Of a DNA stretch of 64,000 nucleotides, positions 38,484 to 49,944 are shown one piece after another (the first letter of the stretch is position 1; each line of letters begins with the position of its first letter). Below the pieces are notes generated by a model. It saw only the letters and a list, made by a program, of their open reading frames with translations, was not told where the DNA came from and searched no databases. The position numbers were made by a program, and so were the translations under genes. The stretch comes from Corynebacterium atypicum (lineage in GTDB: Bacteria; Actinomycetota; Actinomycetes; Mycobacteriales; Mycobacteriaceae). The stretch covers positions 714,553-778,552 of the forward strand of contig NZ_CP008944.1 of NCBI RefSeq assembly GCF_000732945.1, read 5' to 3'.

Positions 38484-41400
38484 GTGCCCACCACCTCCGG
38501 CGCGTCGCAGCGGCCTCGCGGACCAGAAAATTCCGCAGAATCTAGCTCTTTGGCCGGCTCGGCCGGCGCCACTTCTGCCGCGGGCGGAGGCCCCGAGGCG
38601 ATGCTTGCCGGGCTGCTCCGGCTAGCCGGAACCGACCCGAAGCTCACCGGTCTGGTGCGCAACCTCGGCGCGTCGCGTCTGTATGTGACGGGTATCGACC
38701 AGTCGCGTAGCTGGGCGCTGGGGGCTCTGGCGCTCCAGGTGCCGCTGGTGGCGGTGACGCCTACCGGTAGGCAGGCCGAGGACCTGGCTGCCGAGCTCAA
38801 GGCGATGCTGGGCGATAAGGTAGGCCTCTTTCCCAGTTGGGAGACGCTGCCGCACGAGCGTCTTTCTCCGGGTGCGGATATCGTCGGCCGCCGCGCTCGC
38901 GTGCTGGATCACATCGACGAGCTGCAAGTGGTGGTCACGGCGGCGCGGGGGTTCTGCCAACCTGTGCTCCGCGAGGCCGCCGGGCGAAAGGGCCTGGTGC
39001 TCGCCGAAGGGACCGAGACGGATTTCTCACGCCTCAAAGACGAGCTCGTGTTTCGCGCCTACGATCACGTCGATATGGTCTCGCGCCGCGGCCAGTTCGC
39101 GGTGCGCGGCGGGATCCTCGACGTCTTTCCTACGACGGCGGAGTACCCCGTGCGCGTGGAGTTCTGGGGCGACGAGGTCACTGAGATCCGGCAGTTCTCC
39201 GTGGCGGATCAGCGCACCATCCCAGAGATCGACGTAGCCCAGGTTGAGATCTACCCGGCCCGCGAGCTCCTCATCACCGACGAGGTCGCGGCCCGTGCAG
39301 AAAGCCTGATCGCCAAGCATCCGGGCAACGCTACCCTGGTGGAGCTTTTAACCAAGCTGTCCCAGCACACCTATGCCGACGGCATGGAGGCGATCCTGCC
39401 GGCCTTGACCGACTCGGAGCTGGTGCCGCTCACCGAGCTCACCCGTCCCGGCACCCACGTGGTGCTGTTGGACCCGGAGAAGATCCGCACTCGCATCCAC
39501 GATCTGGAGGCTACCGACAACGAGTTCCTCGCCGCTGGTTGGGAGGCCGCCGCGATGGGCGCCGCTGGCCCCGTCGCAGCTGAGGGACTGGACACCTCCG
39601 CTGCGTCTTACCTGACCTTCGAGGCCCTCGAAGAACACGCCGAGTCCCACGGCGTGCCCTGGTGGACTTTCGCGCCGGAAGGCATGTTCGCCGCCGCCGA
39701 GGAGGAAACCCTGCCGCTGGAGTTTGCGGCCGCCCCGGCGCCGCGCGGAGACCTAGAAAAGATCGAACAGATGATGGGGCAGCTGCTCGAGCACACTCGG
39801 CACGGCGGCCGGGCGGCCTTCATCACCCCCACCCATGGGCTCGTCGGGCGGATGGCCGAGCGCTTTGGGGAGCACGGCATTCCCACCCGCAACGCGGGTG
39901 CAGGCGAGGTCCCCGGCCCCGGGGAGCTCGTGATCTACCAGGCGCTCTCCCATGCGGGGTTGGTCTTCCCCGCGGTAACTGGCCCCGATGAAGCCGAGGC
40001 GGGCGGGGCGAGCGCCGCGGATACGGGGCAGAAGGATCAGTCTCGCCCGCTGGTGGTGGTCACTGAGACGGACCTGACCGGTAACCGCGTCGGCGATATC
40101 GCTGGTGCCAAGCGCCGGCCGGCCCGCCGCCGCAACCGGGTCGACCCGCTCGCCTTGAAGATCGGTGACTTTGTGGTGCATGAGACCCACGGCATCGGTC
40201 GCTTCCTCAAGATGGCCGAGCGCACCATCAAGGCCGGCGACGAGTCCTCCCGACGTGAGTACATCGTGTTGGAATACGCGCCTGCCAAGCGCGGGCAGCC
40301 CGCGGACCAGCTGTGGGTGCCCATGGAGTCGCTGGACCTGCTGAGCAAGTACAGCGGGGGAGAGTCCCCGACGCTGTCCAAGATGGGCGGCAGCGACTGG
40401 AAGAACACTAAGCGTAAGGCGCGCGCTGCGGTCCGCGAGATCGCCGGCGAGCTGATCGAGCTCTACGCGAAGCGGCAGAGCGCGTCGGGGCACGCCTTTG
40501 CCCCGGACACCCCCTGGCAGCGCGAGATGGAAGATAACTTCGCCTTCGTCGAGACGGAGGACCAGCAGGCCGCCATCGATGCGGTGAAGGCGGATATGGA
40601 AAAGCCAGTGCCGATGGACCGCGTCATCGTGGGCGACGTGGGATACGGCAAGACGGAGGTGGCCGTGCGTGCCGCCTTCAAAGCGGTCCAAGATGGCAGA
40701 CAAGTCGCCGTGCTCGTGCCCACCACCTTGCTGGCCCAGCAGCACCTGCAGACGTTCTCTGAGCGCATGGATGGCTTCCCGGTGACCATCAAGGGCTTAA
40801 GCCGGTTTACTACTGCAAAGGATGCCAAGGAGATCATTCGGGGCCTGGCCGACGGATCGGTGGACATCGTCATCGGCACCCACCGGTTGCTGCAGACGGG
40901 AGTGCAGTGGAAGGACCTGGGGCTGATCATCGTCGACGAAGAGCAGCGCTTTGGGGTCGAGCACAAGGAGCACATCAAGGCGTTGCGCACGCACGTCGAC
41001 GTGCTCACGATGTCGGCTACGCCCATCCCGCGCACCCTGGAGATGAGCATGTCCGGCATCCGCGAGATGTCGACCATCCTGACTCCTCCCGAAGACCGCC
41101 ACCCGGTGCTGACCTATGTGGGCCCGGAGGAGGACAAGCAGGTCGCCGCCGCCATTCGCCGCGAGCTCCTGCGCGACGGCCAGGTGTTTGTGATCCACAA
41201 CAGGGTTGCGGACATTGAGAAGCGGGCGAGCGCCTTGCGCGAGCTCGTCCCCGAGGCCCGTGTCGTGGTTGCACATGGCCAGATGAGCGAGGACCTGCTG
41301 GAACGTACCGTGCAGGGGTTCTGGGATCGGGAGTACAACGTGCTGGTGTGCACGACGATCGTGGAGACGGGCCTGGACATCCAGAACGCGAACACGTTGA

Positions 41401-42290
41401 TCGTTGAGAACGCTCACCACATGGGGCTCTCGCAGCTGCACCAGCTGCGCGGGCGTGTGGGGCGTTCCCGGGAGCGCGGCTACGCCTACTTTCTGTATCC
41501 GAAGGGGCACACGCTCACCGAGACCTCTTACGATCGGTTGGCCACGATCGCGCAGAACAACGACCTCGGCGCGGGCATGGCGGTGGCGATGAAGGATCTA
41601 GAGATGCGCGGGGCGGGCAACGTCCTAGGCGCCGAGCAGTCCGGCCACATTGCTGGCGTGGGCTTTGACCTCTACATGCGGCTGGTGGGCGAGGCTGTGG
41701 AGACCTACCGGGCTTTGGCCACGGGGCAGACCGTCGACGCCACGGACGGCGGCCCCAAGGAGATTCGGATAGACCTGCCCGTCGACGCGCACATCCCGGA
41801 GAGCTACATCAACTCGGAGCGGTTGCGCTTGGAGGTGTATCGGGCGATTGCCGCGAGCGAAAACGACCAGGATCTGCAGCTGGTGGTTGAGGAGATGGAG
41901 GATCGCTACGGCCCGGTGCCCGACGTGGTGCGCCGGCTCTTGGCGGTGGCTCGGCTGCGCCACCAGGCGCGGCGCGCGGGGGTTGCGGACATCGCGGTGC
42001 AGGGCACCCGGATCAAGGTGCACCCGGTTGAGCTCGCCGATTCCCAGCAGATACGCCTCAAGCGGCTATATCCGGGATCGAATTACCGGGCGGCTGCACA
42101 GGCGATCCAGCTGAGCTTTCCCAAGGCCGGGCGCACGATCACCGCGCCCAGCTTGCGTGACGAGGAGTTGCTGCAGTGGCTCGCGGACTTCTTGAGCGCC
42201 ATGTTTGAGCTGGAGACTATCGACGTCCGCGGAGGCTCGCCCGAAGGCAAAAAGCCCCGCGGCGGGGATGTGGTGAGCGTGAGCGAGTAA
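38484..42290 (+). CDS. mfd: Transcription-repair coupling factor
   Basis: ATP-dependent translocase that removes stalled RNA polymerase and recruits UvrA. N-terminal UvrB-like modules are followed by the RNA-polymerase interaction domain ([19 protein letters not shown] near residue 560) and the RecG-like motor: Walker [45 protein letters not shown]. The TRCF C-terminal domain ends the protein. The 1268 residues are slightly longer than usual because of a Ser/Gly/Ala-rich N-terminus of about 40 residues. GTG 38484 abuts the upstream stop; later starts cannot be excluded. Confidence 0.95.
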   Translation: MPTTSGASQRPRGPENSAESSSLAGSAGATSAAGGGPEAMLAGLLRLAGTDPKLTGLVRNLGASRLYVTGIDQSRSWALGALALQVPLVAVTPTGRQAEDLAAELKAMLGDKVGLFPSWETLPHERLSPGADIVGRRARVLDHIDELQVVVTAARGFCQPVLREAAGRKGLVLAEGTETDFSRLKDELVFRAYDHVDMVSRRGQFAVRGGILDVFPTTAEYPVRVEFWGDEVTEIRQFSVADQRTIPEIDVAQVEIYPARELLITDEVAARAESLIAKHPGNATLVELLTKLSQHTYADGMEAILPALTDSELVPLTELTRPGTHVVLLDPEKIRTRIHDLEATDNEFLAAGWEAAAMGAAGPVAAEGLDTSAASYLTFEALEEHAESHGVPWWTFAPEGMFAAAEEETLPLEFAAAPAPRGDLEKIEQMMGQLLEHTRHGGRAAFITPTHGLVGRMAERFGEHGIPTRNAGAGEVPGPGELVIYQALSHAGLVFPAVTGPDEAEAGGASAADTGQKDQSRPLVVVTETDLTGNRVGDIAGAKRRPARRRNRVDPLALKIGDFVVHETHGIGRFLKMAERTIKAGDESSRREYIVLEYAPAKRGQPADQLWVPMESLDLLSKYSGGESPTLSKMGGSDWKNTKRKARAAVREIAGELIELYAKRQSASGHAFAPDTPWQREMEDNFAFVETEDQQAAIDAVKADMEKPVPMDRVIVGDVGYGKTEVAVRAAFKAVQDGRQVAVLVPTTLLAQQHLQTFSERMDGFPVTIKGLSRFTTAKDAKEIIRGLADGSVDIVIGTHRLLQTGVQWKDLGLIIVDEEQRFGVEHKEHIKALRTHVDVLTMSATPIPRTLEMSMSGIREMSTILTPPEDRHPVLTYVGPEEDKQVAAAIRRELLRDGQVFVIHNRVADIEKRASALRELVPEARVVVAHGQMSEDLLERTVQGFWDREYNVLVCTTIVETGLDIQNANTLIVENAHHMGLSQLHQLRGRVGRSRERGYAYFLYPKGHTLTETSYDRLATIAQNNDLGAGMAVAMKDLEMRGAGNVLGAEQSGHIAGVGFDLYMRLVGEAVETYRALATGQTVDATDGGPKEIRIDLPVDAHIPESYINSERLRLEVYRAIAASENDQDLQLVVEEMEDRYGPVPDVVRRLLAVARLRHQARRAGVADIAVQGTRIKVHPVELADSQQIRLKRLYPGSNYRAAAQAIQLSFPKAGRTITAPSLRDEELLQWLADFLSAMFELETIDVRGGSPEGKKPRGGDVVSVSE

Positions 42291-42297
42291 GGCGAAG

Positions 42298-42320
42298 CCC
42301 GCGCGGAAGATCCGCGCGGG
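42298..42320. terminator. Bidirectional hairpin between mfd and the secreted-protein gene
   Basis: A perfect 10-bp stem (CCCGCGCGGA/TCCGCGCGGG) with a 3-nt loop lies between convergent genes. It can serve both strands, though neither side has a T-run. Confidence 0.65.
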
Positions 42321-42337
42321 CGGTTCACCGTTTGGGC

Positions 42338-42913
42338 TTAGCTGGAGCCCTTGGAGCTGATGTAGGAGCTCATCAGCTCACGGTAGGGGGCGTTAGAGGA
42401 TCCGAATCCGGACGAGGAGCCCAGCGGGGCCTTGGGGTTGGGGTCAACCAGCCCGCACTGTTGGGCGCGCTTGCCCAGGTTCTCCGAGCCGGAGATGTTG
42501 ATGGCCTCGCCGGCCAGGCCGCCCAGGCTTTCGAGGTAACCCTTGGCCTGGTTGTTCTCGCGCAGGTACTTAGTGTACTGCGCACGCGTGAGCCGGTTGT
42601 TCTTCAGGTGCTCGTTGGTTTCGAAGCTCCACCGCAGGACGGTGCAGGTCAGACCCTCGAAGTTGTTCTTCAGCTCGGGATCGATCCGGTCACCCTTGTC
42701 GTATTCGTGTAGCCATTGGCAGGTCCCGTCGGCGCCGGGGTACTTGACCGGCCCGCAGTTGCCGTGCGGGTTGGTCACCGCGGGGTTGGGGGCGGCTTGG
42801 GCCAGCGCGGGGGAGGCGAGTAGGCAGGCGGCGGTGGCCAGGCTGGCGACGCCGAGGCCGAGGGCGCGCAGACCCCTGCGGTGCGCGCGGGGACTGGTGC
42901 TGCGTAGTGCCAT
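42338..42913 (-). CDS. Secreted protein of unknown function (possibly porin-like)
   Basis: A 191-residue exported protein. Signal peptide: basic Arg-rich start, hydrophobic stretch LGVASLATAACLLASPALA, cleavage probably after ALAQAA. The mature part is helical with Cys at three positions (NCGPV, GTCQWL, LTCTVL) plus QQCGL, which could form disulfides. The position near lysI matches where I recall the small helical porins PorB/PorC in C. glutamicum, so a cell-wall porin is possible but unproven. ATG 42913 has GGAG 8 nt upstream, which rules out the TTG two codons earlier. Confidence 0.65.
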   Translation of the reverse strand: MALRSTSPRAHRRGLRALGLGVASLATAACLLASPALAQAAPNPAVTNPHGNCGPVKYPGADGTCQWLHEYDKGDRIDPELKNNFEGLTCTVLRWSFETNEHLKNNRLTRAQYTKYLRENNQAKGYLESLGGLAGEAINISGSENLGKRAQQCGLVDPNPKAPLGSSSGFGSSNAPYRELMSSYISSKGSS

Positions 42914-43051
42914 GGTCAATCTCCTTTTTCTTAAGCGGTCAACAGGTATTTAACGTCAATCGCAGATTTAACACCAGCCACATTAGTTTTGGGTAACGAC
43001 TGTCGCGCCGGGGGGTCGGCGGTTACCCCCCCTGGTGGGCGATCGCGCAGC

Positions 43052-44539
43052 TTAGAGGGCTAATTCGCCGATTGATAGCCCCCAGATCGCGGCCACTGCG
43101 GCGACCAGGACCACCGCGACCACGGCCCACTCGAAGCCGTTGAAAAGCCGCTCGCCACGTGCCAACCTGGTCCACACGTAGGGCACTAGCCCCGGCAGTA
43201 CGGCGAGCGCGCCGAAGAGTACGTAGCGCGGCTCGGCGGCGTAGAAGAGCCACAGCGAATAGATCACTGCTACCACGGCCACGGCCAGGTGGCGGCGGTT
43301 GTCTCGGGCGCTCATTTCGGGCCCGGAATCGTCAAAACTGATGCCCGCCTGGGGATGCGAGATACCTTTGCCGCGGACGGTTAGCAACACCAGGTAGATG
43401 GCGGAAAAGATGTACGGCAGCAGGTAGAGCACGGTGGCCAGCTGCACCATCTGCGCGTAGGTGGTCTCGTTGAGGAAAAAGACGATCACCCAGGCCTGGA
43501 TCACGGCCGTGGAGATGAGCTGAGCCACCCACGGCGAGCCCGACTCGTTGATGGCGCCGAGCTCGCGTGGCAACAGGCCGTCCACGGCCATCATCATTAC
43601 CGGCTCGGCGCACAGCATCTGCCAGGACACGTATGCGCCCAACACAGACAGGCACAGCCCGGCCGAGACGAGCGCGCCGCCGGCGGGGCCGACCACGGCC
43701 TCCAGCACGCTGGCCATGGAGTTATCTGGCAAGGCGGCCAGCTCCGCGCGGCTGAGCACCCCGAAGGAAAGGGTAGAGACGCTGACCAAGAGGGCAAGCA
43801 CCGAAAGGAAGCCGAGGACGGTGGCCCGCGCGACGTCGTTACTCGAGCGGGACTGCCGCGAGTAGACGCTTGCCCCCTCGACGCCGATGAACACCCAGAC
43901 GGTGAACAGCATGACCCCCTGCACCTGCTCGAACACGCTGCCGACCCCGGCGTCGGAAGTCCCCCAAAAGTCGAAGGTGAATTTGTCCCAGCTAAACCCG
44001 AGGAACGCGACGAGCAGAATGAACGCCAAAATCGGAAGTATCTTGGCTATCGTGGTGATCGAGTTGAGCACGGCCGCCTGCCGGATACCGCGGGCGAGTA
44101 TCGCGAAGATCCCCCAGGTCAGCGCGGAGACCGCCAGTGCAGACGACCACCGGTGATCGGGATCGAACAGGGGCACATAGTGGCCGATCGTAGAGAAAAA
44201 TAACGTCGCGTAGCCCACTTGTGCGATCACGCTGCCGAGCCAGTAGCCCCAGCCGGCGGTGAACCCGATGAAGTCGCCTAGCCCCGCGCGCGCGTAGGCG
44301 TAGACGCCCGAGTCGAGGTGCGGTTTGCGGCGCGCCAGGATGTGGAATACGAAGGCTACCGAAAGCATCCCGATGCCGGCTATGGTCCAGCCGATCAGCG
44401 TGGCCCCGGGGGCGGCTACGGAGCTTAGATTCTGGGGCAGCGAAAATATGCCCGCGCCGACAGTCGATCCGATGATCAGCCCCACGAGCGACCACATGGG
44501 AACCGATCGGCGCTGGGAAGCGGTCTCAGCGTTTCTCAC
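43052..44539 (-). CDS. lysI: Basic amino acid permease (LysI-like, APC family)
   Basis: Amino acid carrier of the basic amino acid/polyamine antiporter branch. Helix 1 carries the unwound motif GLIIGSTVGAGIFSLP, and there are about thirteen helices in 495 residues. The size and neighbourhood (mfd, mazG, eno) match the lysine permease LysI of C. glutamicum; an arginine/ornithine antiporter is the main alternative. No RBS is clear before ATG 44539. Confidence 0.78.
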   Translation of the reverse strand: MRNAETASQRRSVPMWSLVGLIIGSTVGAGIFSLPQNLSSVAAPGATLIGWTIAGIGMLSVAFVFHILARRKPHLDSGVYAYARAGLGDFIGFTAGWGYWLGSVIAQVGYATLFFSTIGHYVPLFDPDHRWSSALAVSALTWGIFAILARGIRQAAVLNSITTIAKILPILAFILLVAFLGFSWDKFTFDFWGTSDAGVGSVFEQVQGVMLFTVWVFIGVEGASVYSRQSRSSNDVARATVLGFLSVLALLVSVSTLSFGVLSRAELAALPDNSMASVLEAVVGPAGGALVSAGLCLSVLGAYVSWQMLCAEPVMMMAVDGLLPRELGAINESGSPWVAQLISTAVIQAWVIVFFLNETTYAQMVQLATVLYLLPYIFSAIYLVLLTVRGKGISHPQAGISFDDSGPEMSARDNRRHLAVAVVAVIYSLWLFYAAEPRYVLFGALAVLPGLVPYVWTRLARGERLFNGFEWAVVAVVLVAAVAAIWGLSIGELAL

Positions 44540-44634
44540 CGCTTAAACCTTACGCACGGTCGCGTTTTGACGTATCGTTGCCCTGTACGTGCAAGTCTCG
44601 CAAGAGGCAATATCCAAGAGCAAAGGAGTGACCG

Positions 44635-44847
44635 ATGGGCCTGATGGATAAGGCAAAGGACAAGGCAACTGAATTCCTGAACTCGGACGAGGGCAAGCAG
44701 AAGGCCGACGAAGCGCTGGACACCGCGGCCGACAAGGCCAAGGAGCACGTCGGTGAGGAGAACGCCGACAAGGTCGACGCCGTACGCGACAAGGTCGGAG
44801 AGCGGCTGAACCAGGGCGAGCCGGAAGCCGAAGACAAGCCGGAGTAG
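44635..44847 (+). CDS. MT0933/Rv0909-type small antitoxin-like protein
   Basis: A 70-residue, highly charged helical protein (MGLMDKAKDKATEFLNS and a run of Asp/Lys-rich heptads), resembling the mycobacterial Rv0909 antitoxin family. AAAGGAG lies 6 nt before the ATG, an unusually good site for this window, suggesting high expression. No toxin gene is adjacent: mazG follows on the same strand. It may therefore be a stress protein rather than a toxin partner. Confidence 0.7.
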   Translation: MGLMDKAKDKATEFLNSDEGKQKADEALDTAADKAKEHVGEENADKVDAVRDKVGERLNQGEPEAEDKPE

Positions 44848-44860
44848 CGCGCGCCCCAAG

Positions 44861-45535
44861 ATGACAGTCGTCGTGCTCGACCCGCGGTGGCCGGATATGA
44901 TTCCGGCCGCCGCTTTTGTTGATGCCGCCCTGCGGTTGCCCATGGATGCCGCCCCCGGTGTCCCCGAAGCCGCACTGCGTGTCATGCGCGCGCTCGCCAC
45001 CGAGGCGGGTGGGCCCGGTTCGCCGCCCCAGGTGGCGGCGGCCGCGGCGGGTACCTGGGTGACCTGCGACCCCGTCGACCCGGAAGCGATTCGGCGGCGG
45101 CAGGCCGGCGAGCCGGTGATCCTCGCGCCCAGTCTGGCCGACCCGGTACGCAAGGCCGTGGCGGTGATGCACGCGGCGCGCACCCGCGGCGAGTGGGAGG
45201 CCGGGCAGACGCACGCCTCGCTCGTCCCATTCCTCATCGAAGAGGCCGGCGAGTGCGCAGAAGCGGCACGGCGGTGGTCCCCGGGCGCGCCCGGCGCCGA
45301 CGCGGAACTCGTCGCCGAACTTTCTGACGTTTTGTTGCAGGTCCTCTTCCACGCCGAGATTGCCAGCGAGCGCGGTGCTTTTACCCTGGACGATGTGGCT
45401 AGTCGATTCGTGGCCAAGATGCGCTCGCGCGCTCCTTACCTGTTCGATGGTTCTTCCGGGCGCGTCAGTGCCGATGAGCAGGACAGACTCTGGGCGCTGG
45501 GTAAGCGTAGAGAGCGGGAAAACCCAAGCAGGTAA
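44861..45535 (+). CDS. mazG: MazG nucleoside triphosphate pyrophosphohydrolase
   Basis: Hydrolyses NTPs or dNTPs to NMP and pyrophosphate (house-cleaning). The EExxE-type motif EEAGECAEAARRW and the second acidic pair ELVAELSDVLLQVLFHAEIA form the MazG helical metal site. An N-terminal region of about 110 residues is a divergent extra domain, as in actinobacterial MazG. It has 224 residues. It starts 14 nt after the small antitoxin-like gene. Confidence 0.88.
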   Translation: MTVVVLDPRWPDMIPAAAFVDAALRLPMDAAPGVPEAALRVMRALATEAGGPGSPPQVAAAAAGTWVTCDPVDPEAIRRRQAGEPVILAPSLADPVRKAVAVMHAARTRGEWEAGQTHASLVPFLIEEAGECAEAARRWSPGAPGADAELVAELSDVLLQVLFHAEIASERGAFTLDDVASRFVAKMRSRAPYLFDGSSGRVSADEQDRLWALGKRRERENPSR

Positions 45536-45538
45536 GAT
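45533..45538 (+). promoter_or_regulatory. -10 box overlapping the mazG stop
   Basis: TAAGAT shares its TAA with the mazG stop codon and ends 8 nt before ATG 45547, suggesting a separate near-leaderless transcript for the transglycosylase. Confidence 0.4.
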
Positions 45539-45546
45539 CGCGGGTC

Positions 45547-46341
45547 ATGAGACCTGCGGGACGACGCCTCTTTGGCGGTTGCGGATGCGCAACGGTAGTG
45601 GCCGTCATCCTCATCCTCGCAGTCATCGGATGGGCGGTCTCGCTGAGCCTGTCGGGCACCAGCCCGTTTCGCCAGCTACAGCCCATTCCGGATAACGTGC
45701 CGCCGCAGGCGGGCGAGCCCGTTCCGAACATCAACGTGCACGCGCCGGGCCGCACCGCAGACAAGCTGACTTTCTGGGCCGAAGACCTAGCCGTGGAGAC
45801 GGGGATCCCGGAGCCTGCGCTGCGCGCCTACGGCAATGCCGAGCTGATCGCGCGCGATGCCTGGCCGGGCTGCAACCTGAGCTGGACCACGCTGGCCGGA
45901 ATCGGGCAGGTAGAAACCCGGCACGGCAGCTATTCGGGCCGGGTGCTCGCGCCCGCGGAGATTGACGCTGACGGTGTTGTCCGCCCACCGATCATCGGCC
46001 CTGCTCTGGACGGCACTGGGGGGTTCGCGGCCATTCACGATACGGATGGCGGGGAGCTCGACGGGGACGCCGAGTGGGACCGCGCGGTGGGGCCGATGCA
46101 GTTCATCCCGGAATCCTGGGCGCGCTTCGGGCTCGACGCTAACGGCGACGGGGTGGCCGATCCCAACCAGATTGATGACGCCGCGGCGGCTGCAGCCAAG
46201 CTGCTGTGCCACGGGCGCGACCTCTCGCAGCCGCGCGACTGGGCGCAGGCGATCAACTCCTACAACATGTCGGGGGAGTATCTGATCGACGTGCGCGACG
46301 CGGCGAATTCCTACGCGCTGCGTCAGCCCGCGGTGCACTGA
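45547..46341 (+). CDS. Membrane-anchored lytic transglycosylase
   Basis: Peptidoglycan glycan-strand cleaving enzyme, anchored by one N-terminal helix (about residues 15-40, CATVVAVILILAVIGWAVSL). The catalytic Glu lies in LAGIGQVETRHGSY, and GPMQFIPESWARFG and INSYNMSGEYL are the SLT substrate-binding motifs. It has 264 residues. The neighbouring eno has its own promoter. Confidence 0.85.
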   Translation: MRPAGRRLFGGCGCATVVAVILILAVIGWAVSLSLSGTSPFRQLQPIPDNVPPQAGEPVPNINVHAPGRTADKLTFWAEDLAVETGIPEPALRAYGNAELIARDAWPGCNLSWTTLAGIGQVETRHGSYSGRVLAPAEIDADGVVRPPIIGPALDGTGGFAAIHDTDGGELDGDAEWDRAVGPMQFIPESWARFGLDANGDGVADPNQIDDAAAAAAKLLCHGRDLSQPRDWAQAINSYNMSGEYLIDVRDAANSYALRQPAVH

Positions 46342-46517
46342 TCTAGGGGCGGATGCGATGCTGATTTTGCCCCAGCGACCGGGAAAAACAGGGGCAAACG
46401 GGGGTAAACGGGCAAAATCGGACATGATCAAACGGGCGTGCCGGGAGATTTTCTGCAACAATGGCTCTCAAGGCTTGTGAAAACTCTAGCTAATCCTGCT
46501 CACGAGATGGCAAATAG

Positions 46518-47804
<1,287 letters not shown>

Positions 47805-47909
47805 CTGCTAGAACCGCATCGGCCTCGGTGCGCAACCCTGCGCTGCACAGCGCGCGGGGGCTGCGCCCCGGGGCCGAACGCATTTCCGGGGGCCGGTAAC
47901 AAATCCTGA

Positions 47910-47915
47910 TAGGGT
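47910..47915 (+). promoter_or_regulatory. -10 box, leaderless start of the DtxR-family gene
   Basis: TAGGGT ends 7 nt before ATG 47923, with no ribosome binding site. Confidence 0.5.
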
Positions 47916-47922
47916 TGCCTGC

Positions 47923-48693
47923 ATGACAGACCTCAAGGTCACCGACTTGCCGCCGCGCTCCCAGGACTACTTGAAAAAGATCTTTGACCTGGTCGACTGG
48001 GAGGAAGGCGATGTTTCTACCCGCTCCGGAGTGGCGCTGTCTGAGCTTGCTGATGCCCTCGGCCAACAACGCTCAACGGCCTCCGAGGCGGTGAAACGGC
48101 TCGCCGGGCTGGGGCTGGTCGATCACACCCCGTACCGGCCGATCATGCTCACCGAGCGGGGCCGGGAATTTGCCATCGAGCTGGTGCGGCGCCATCGGCT
48201 CGTGGAGACGTTCCTGGCGGAGGTAGTCGGCTACCGGGTCGAAGAGATTCACGCCGAGGCCGAGGTCCTTGAGCACGCCGTGAGCGATCTCTTCATCGAG
48301 CGCATCGACAAGGCGCTCGGCTACCCCACTCGTGATCCGCACGGGGATCCCATTCCAGATGCGGACGGTAACGTCACTCCCGTTGACTGCGTGCCGCTTT
48401 CCCAGGTTCCGGAAGGTGAGTACGCGGAGGTGGTCCGGCTACGCGACCGCGATTCGAGCCTGCTGCGCTACCTGACGGACTCCGGCCTGGCCCCGGGCGT
48501 TCGCGTGCGCTTACTGCCGGCCCCGTACGCGGGAGTAGCGCACATCGAGGTGTGTTCCCCAGGGCGGGCCGCCGAGCAGGGCGAGAGCGAGGGAGGGGGA
48601 GCGGAACCGGAAACCGGCCGCGATCCAGTGACGGTTGACGCCGACGCTTTGTCGCACATCCAGGTGCGGCTCGGCCCCGCTGAGACGGAGTAG
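47923..48693 (+). CDS. DtxR/MntR family metal-dependent regulator
   Basis: Metal-activated repressor with a winged-helix domain (LADALGQQRSTASEAVKRLAG), dimerisation domain (VRRHRLVETFLAEVVGY, EIHAEAEVLEHAVSD) and a C-terminal SH3/FeoA-like domain. At the position of the DtxR Cys102 ligand it has Glu, and at Met10 it has Asp (SQDYL), the pattern of manganese-type MntR rather than iron-type DtxR. It has 256 residues, with an insertion of about 25 residues (PIPDADGNVTPVD and GESEGGGAEPE). No metal transporter is adjacent. Confidence 0.85.
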   Translation: MTDLKVTDLPPRSQDYLKKIFDLVDWEEGDVSTRSGVALSELADALGQQRSTASEAVKRLAGLGLVDHTPYRPIMLTERGREFAIELVRRHRLVETFLAEVVGYRVEEIHAEAEVLEHAVSDLFIERIDKALGYPTRDPHGDPIPDADGNVTPVDCVPLSQVPEGEYAEVVRLRDRDSSLLRYLTDSGLAPGVRVRLLPAPYAGVAHIEVCSPGRAAEQGESEGGGAEPETGRDPVTVDADALSHIQVRLGPAETE

Positions 48694-48696
48694 GGT
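48691..48696 (+). promoter_or_regulatory. -10 box overlapping the dtxR-like stop
   Basis: TAGGGT includes the TAG stop of the preceding gene and ends 8 nt before ATG 48705. Confidence 0.4.
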
Positions 48697-48704
48697 GTAA
48701 AGAG

Positions 48705-49289
48705 ATGAAAACCGCTGACCATGGAGAAAACCTCCGCACAGCCCGGAGTATGAGTCCCGGGGAGGGACGGCCGCGGCGTCGTGGGCGAGTCCCCGTGGCC
48801 AGCCGAGATAATGCGCCGAAGGCGAAGAAACGGCAGCGGCCGCGGCTGCGGCTAGGAGTGCCCGAAGCGGGGGCGATTGCGCTGGCCGCCCTTGTGGTAC
48901 TCTGCGCCGTCGCGGCCCCTGCACGCAACTACTTTTCGGGGCGCACCGAGATAGCCCGAGTCACCGAAGCCATTGCCGCAAAGGAACAACGCGTCGACGA
49001 TCTCAACGCCGAGATCCAGCGCTACGGATCGGACGCCTATGTGCGTGAACAGGCCCGTCGCCGACTCGGCGTGGTAGCCGAGGGAGAGACCGCCTTTAGG
49101 ATCTTGGATCCGGGGATGGAAAACGCCCCGGTCGACGCGCACGCCGGGGCCGCTGACCAGCAACATAGTTGGCTCGAGGTGCTCTGGAATTCCATCGCGG
49201 TGCCCGCCGGCGAGCCGGGCTCTGCCGGCAAATCACAGGACCCCATTAATGGCGGGGACCTGGATACTCATTTGCCACTGAACCGCTAA
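48705..49289 (+). CDS. Septum formation initiator, DivIC/FtsB family
   Basis: Bitopic division protein. A basic cytosolic N-terminus of about 55 residues, a membrane helix (AIALAALVVLCAVAAPA, about residues 59-75) and a short coiled coil (ARVTEAIAAKEQRVDDLNAE) followed by YVREQARRRLGVVAEGETA, the DivIC signature. It has 194 residues, longer than FtsB because of both tails. It forms a row with DUF501 and ppx, as in other actinobacteria. Confidence 0.88.
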   Translation: MKTADHGENLRTARSMSPGEGRPRRRGRVPVASRDNAPKAKKRQRPRLRLGVPEAGAIALAALVVLCAVAAPARNYFSGRTEIARVTEAIAAKEQRVDDLNAEIQRYGSDAYVREQARRRLGVVAEGETAFRILDPGMENAPVDAHAGAADQQHSWLEVLWNSIAVPAGEPGSAGKSQDPINGGDLDTHLPLNR

Positions 49290-49338
49290 CTGGGGTCGTT
49301 CTCGCCGCCGCATTCGCGCTCGTGAGACAATCTGGTGC

Positions 49339-49944
49339 ATGACAGTCAGCGAGAAGGACCTGGACACCGTCGCAGCCCAGCTGGGGCGCACACCGCGCGG
49401 CGTCCTCGACGTCTCCTACCGCACGCCCGACGGCCAGCCCGCGGTGATTAAGACCGCGCCCAGGCTTCCAGACGGCACGCCTTTTCCCACGCTCTACTAC
49501 CTGACTGACCCTCGGCTCACGGCGGAGGCGTCGCGCCTCGAGGTGGCTCAGGTGATGGCCCGGATGACGAAGCGTCTCGGCGAAGACGCCGAGCTCGCGG
49601 CGGATTACCGGCGCGCACACGAGCACTTCCTTGCCGAACGTAACCGGATCGAAGACCTCGGCACCAGCTTCTCCGGCGGCGGGATGCCGGACCGGGTCAA
49701 ATGCCTCCACGTGCTCATCGCCTACGCGCTCGCGGAAGGACCGGGGCGGGTGCGTCTGGGCACGGAGGCGGTGGCGATGGCTGCCGACCACGGAGGGCTG
49801 AGAGGCTCGGCAATCCCCCAAGATTGGCCGACGTGCGCGCAGCTGGGCATCGATCTAGGGGACTGGGGCCTATCCCGATCGCAGCACGGAGCCGGCGGCG
49901 AAGCTGGCGAAGATACCGCCCCAGCAGACAACGAGGAGAAGTAA
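49339..49944 (+). CDS. DUF501 protein
   Basis: Conserved actinobacterial protein of unknown function, almost always between divIC and ppx. It has 201 residues with the blocks PRGVLDVSYRTPDGQPAVIKT, PTLYYLTDPRLTAEASRLE and PGGMPDRVKCLHVLIAYALA-like (GGMPDRVKCLHVL). A GACAAT box with an upstream TG ends 7 nt before ATG 49339. Its TAA directly precedes the ATG of ppx. Confidence 0.85.
   Translation: MTVSEKDLDTVAAQLGRTPRGVLDVSYRTPDGQPAVIKTAPRLPDGTPFPTLYYLTDPRLTAEASRLEVAQVMARMTKRLGEDAELAADYRRAHEHFLAERNRIEDLGTSFSGGGMPDRVKCLHVLIAYALAEGPGRVRLGTEAVAMAADHGGLRGSAIPQDWPTCAQLGIDLGDWGLSRSQHGAGGEAGEDTAPADNEEK

Noticed and set aside
44635..45535. MT0933-like protein and mazG as a MazEF toxin-antitoxin pair
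   Set aside because: MazG is a nucleotide pyrophosphohydrolase, not the MazF toxin, and the small protein is not of the MazE type.
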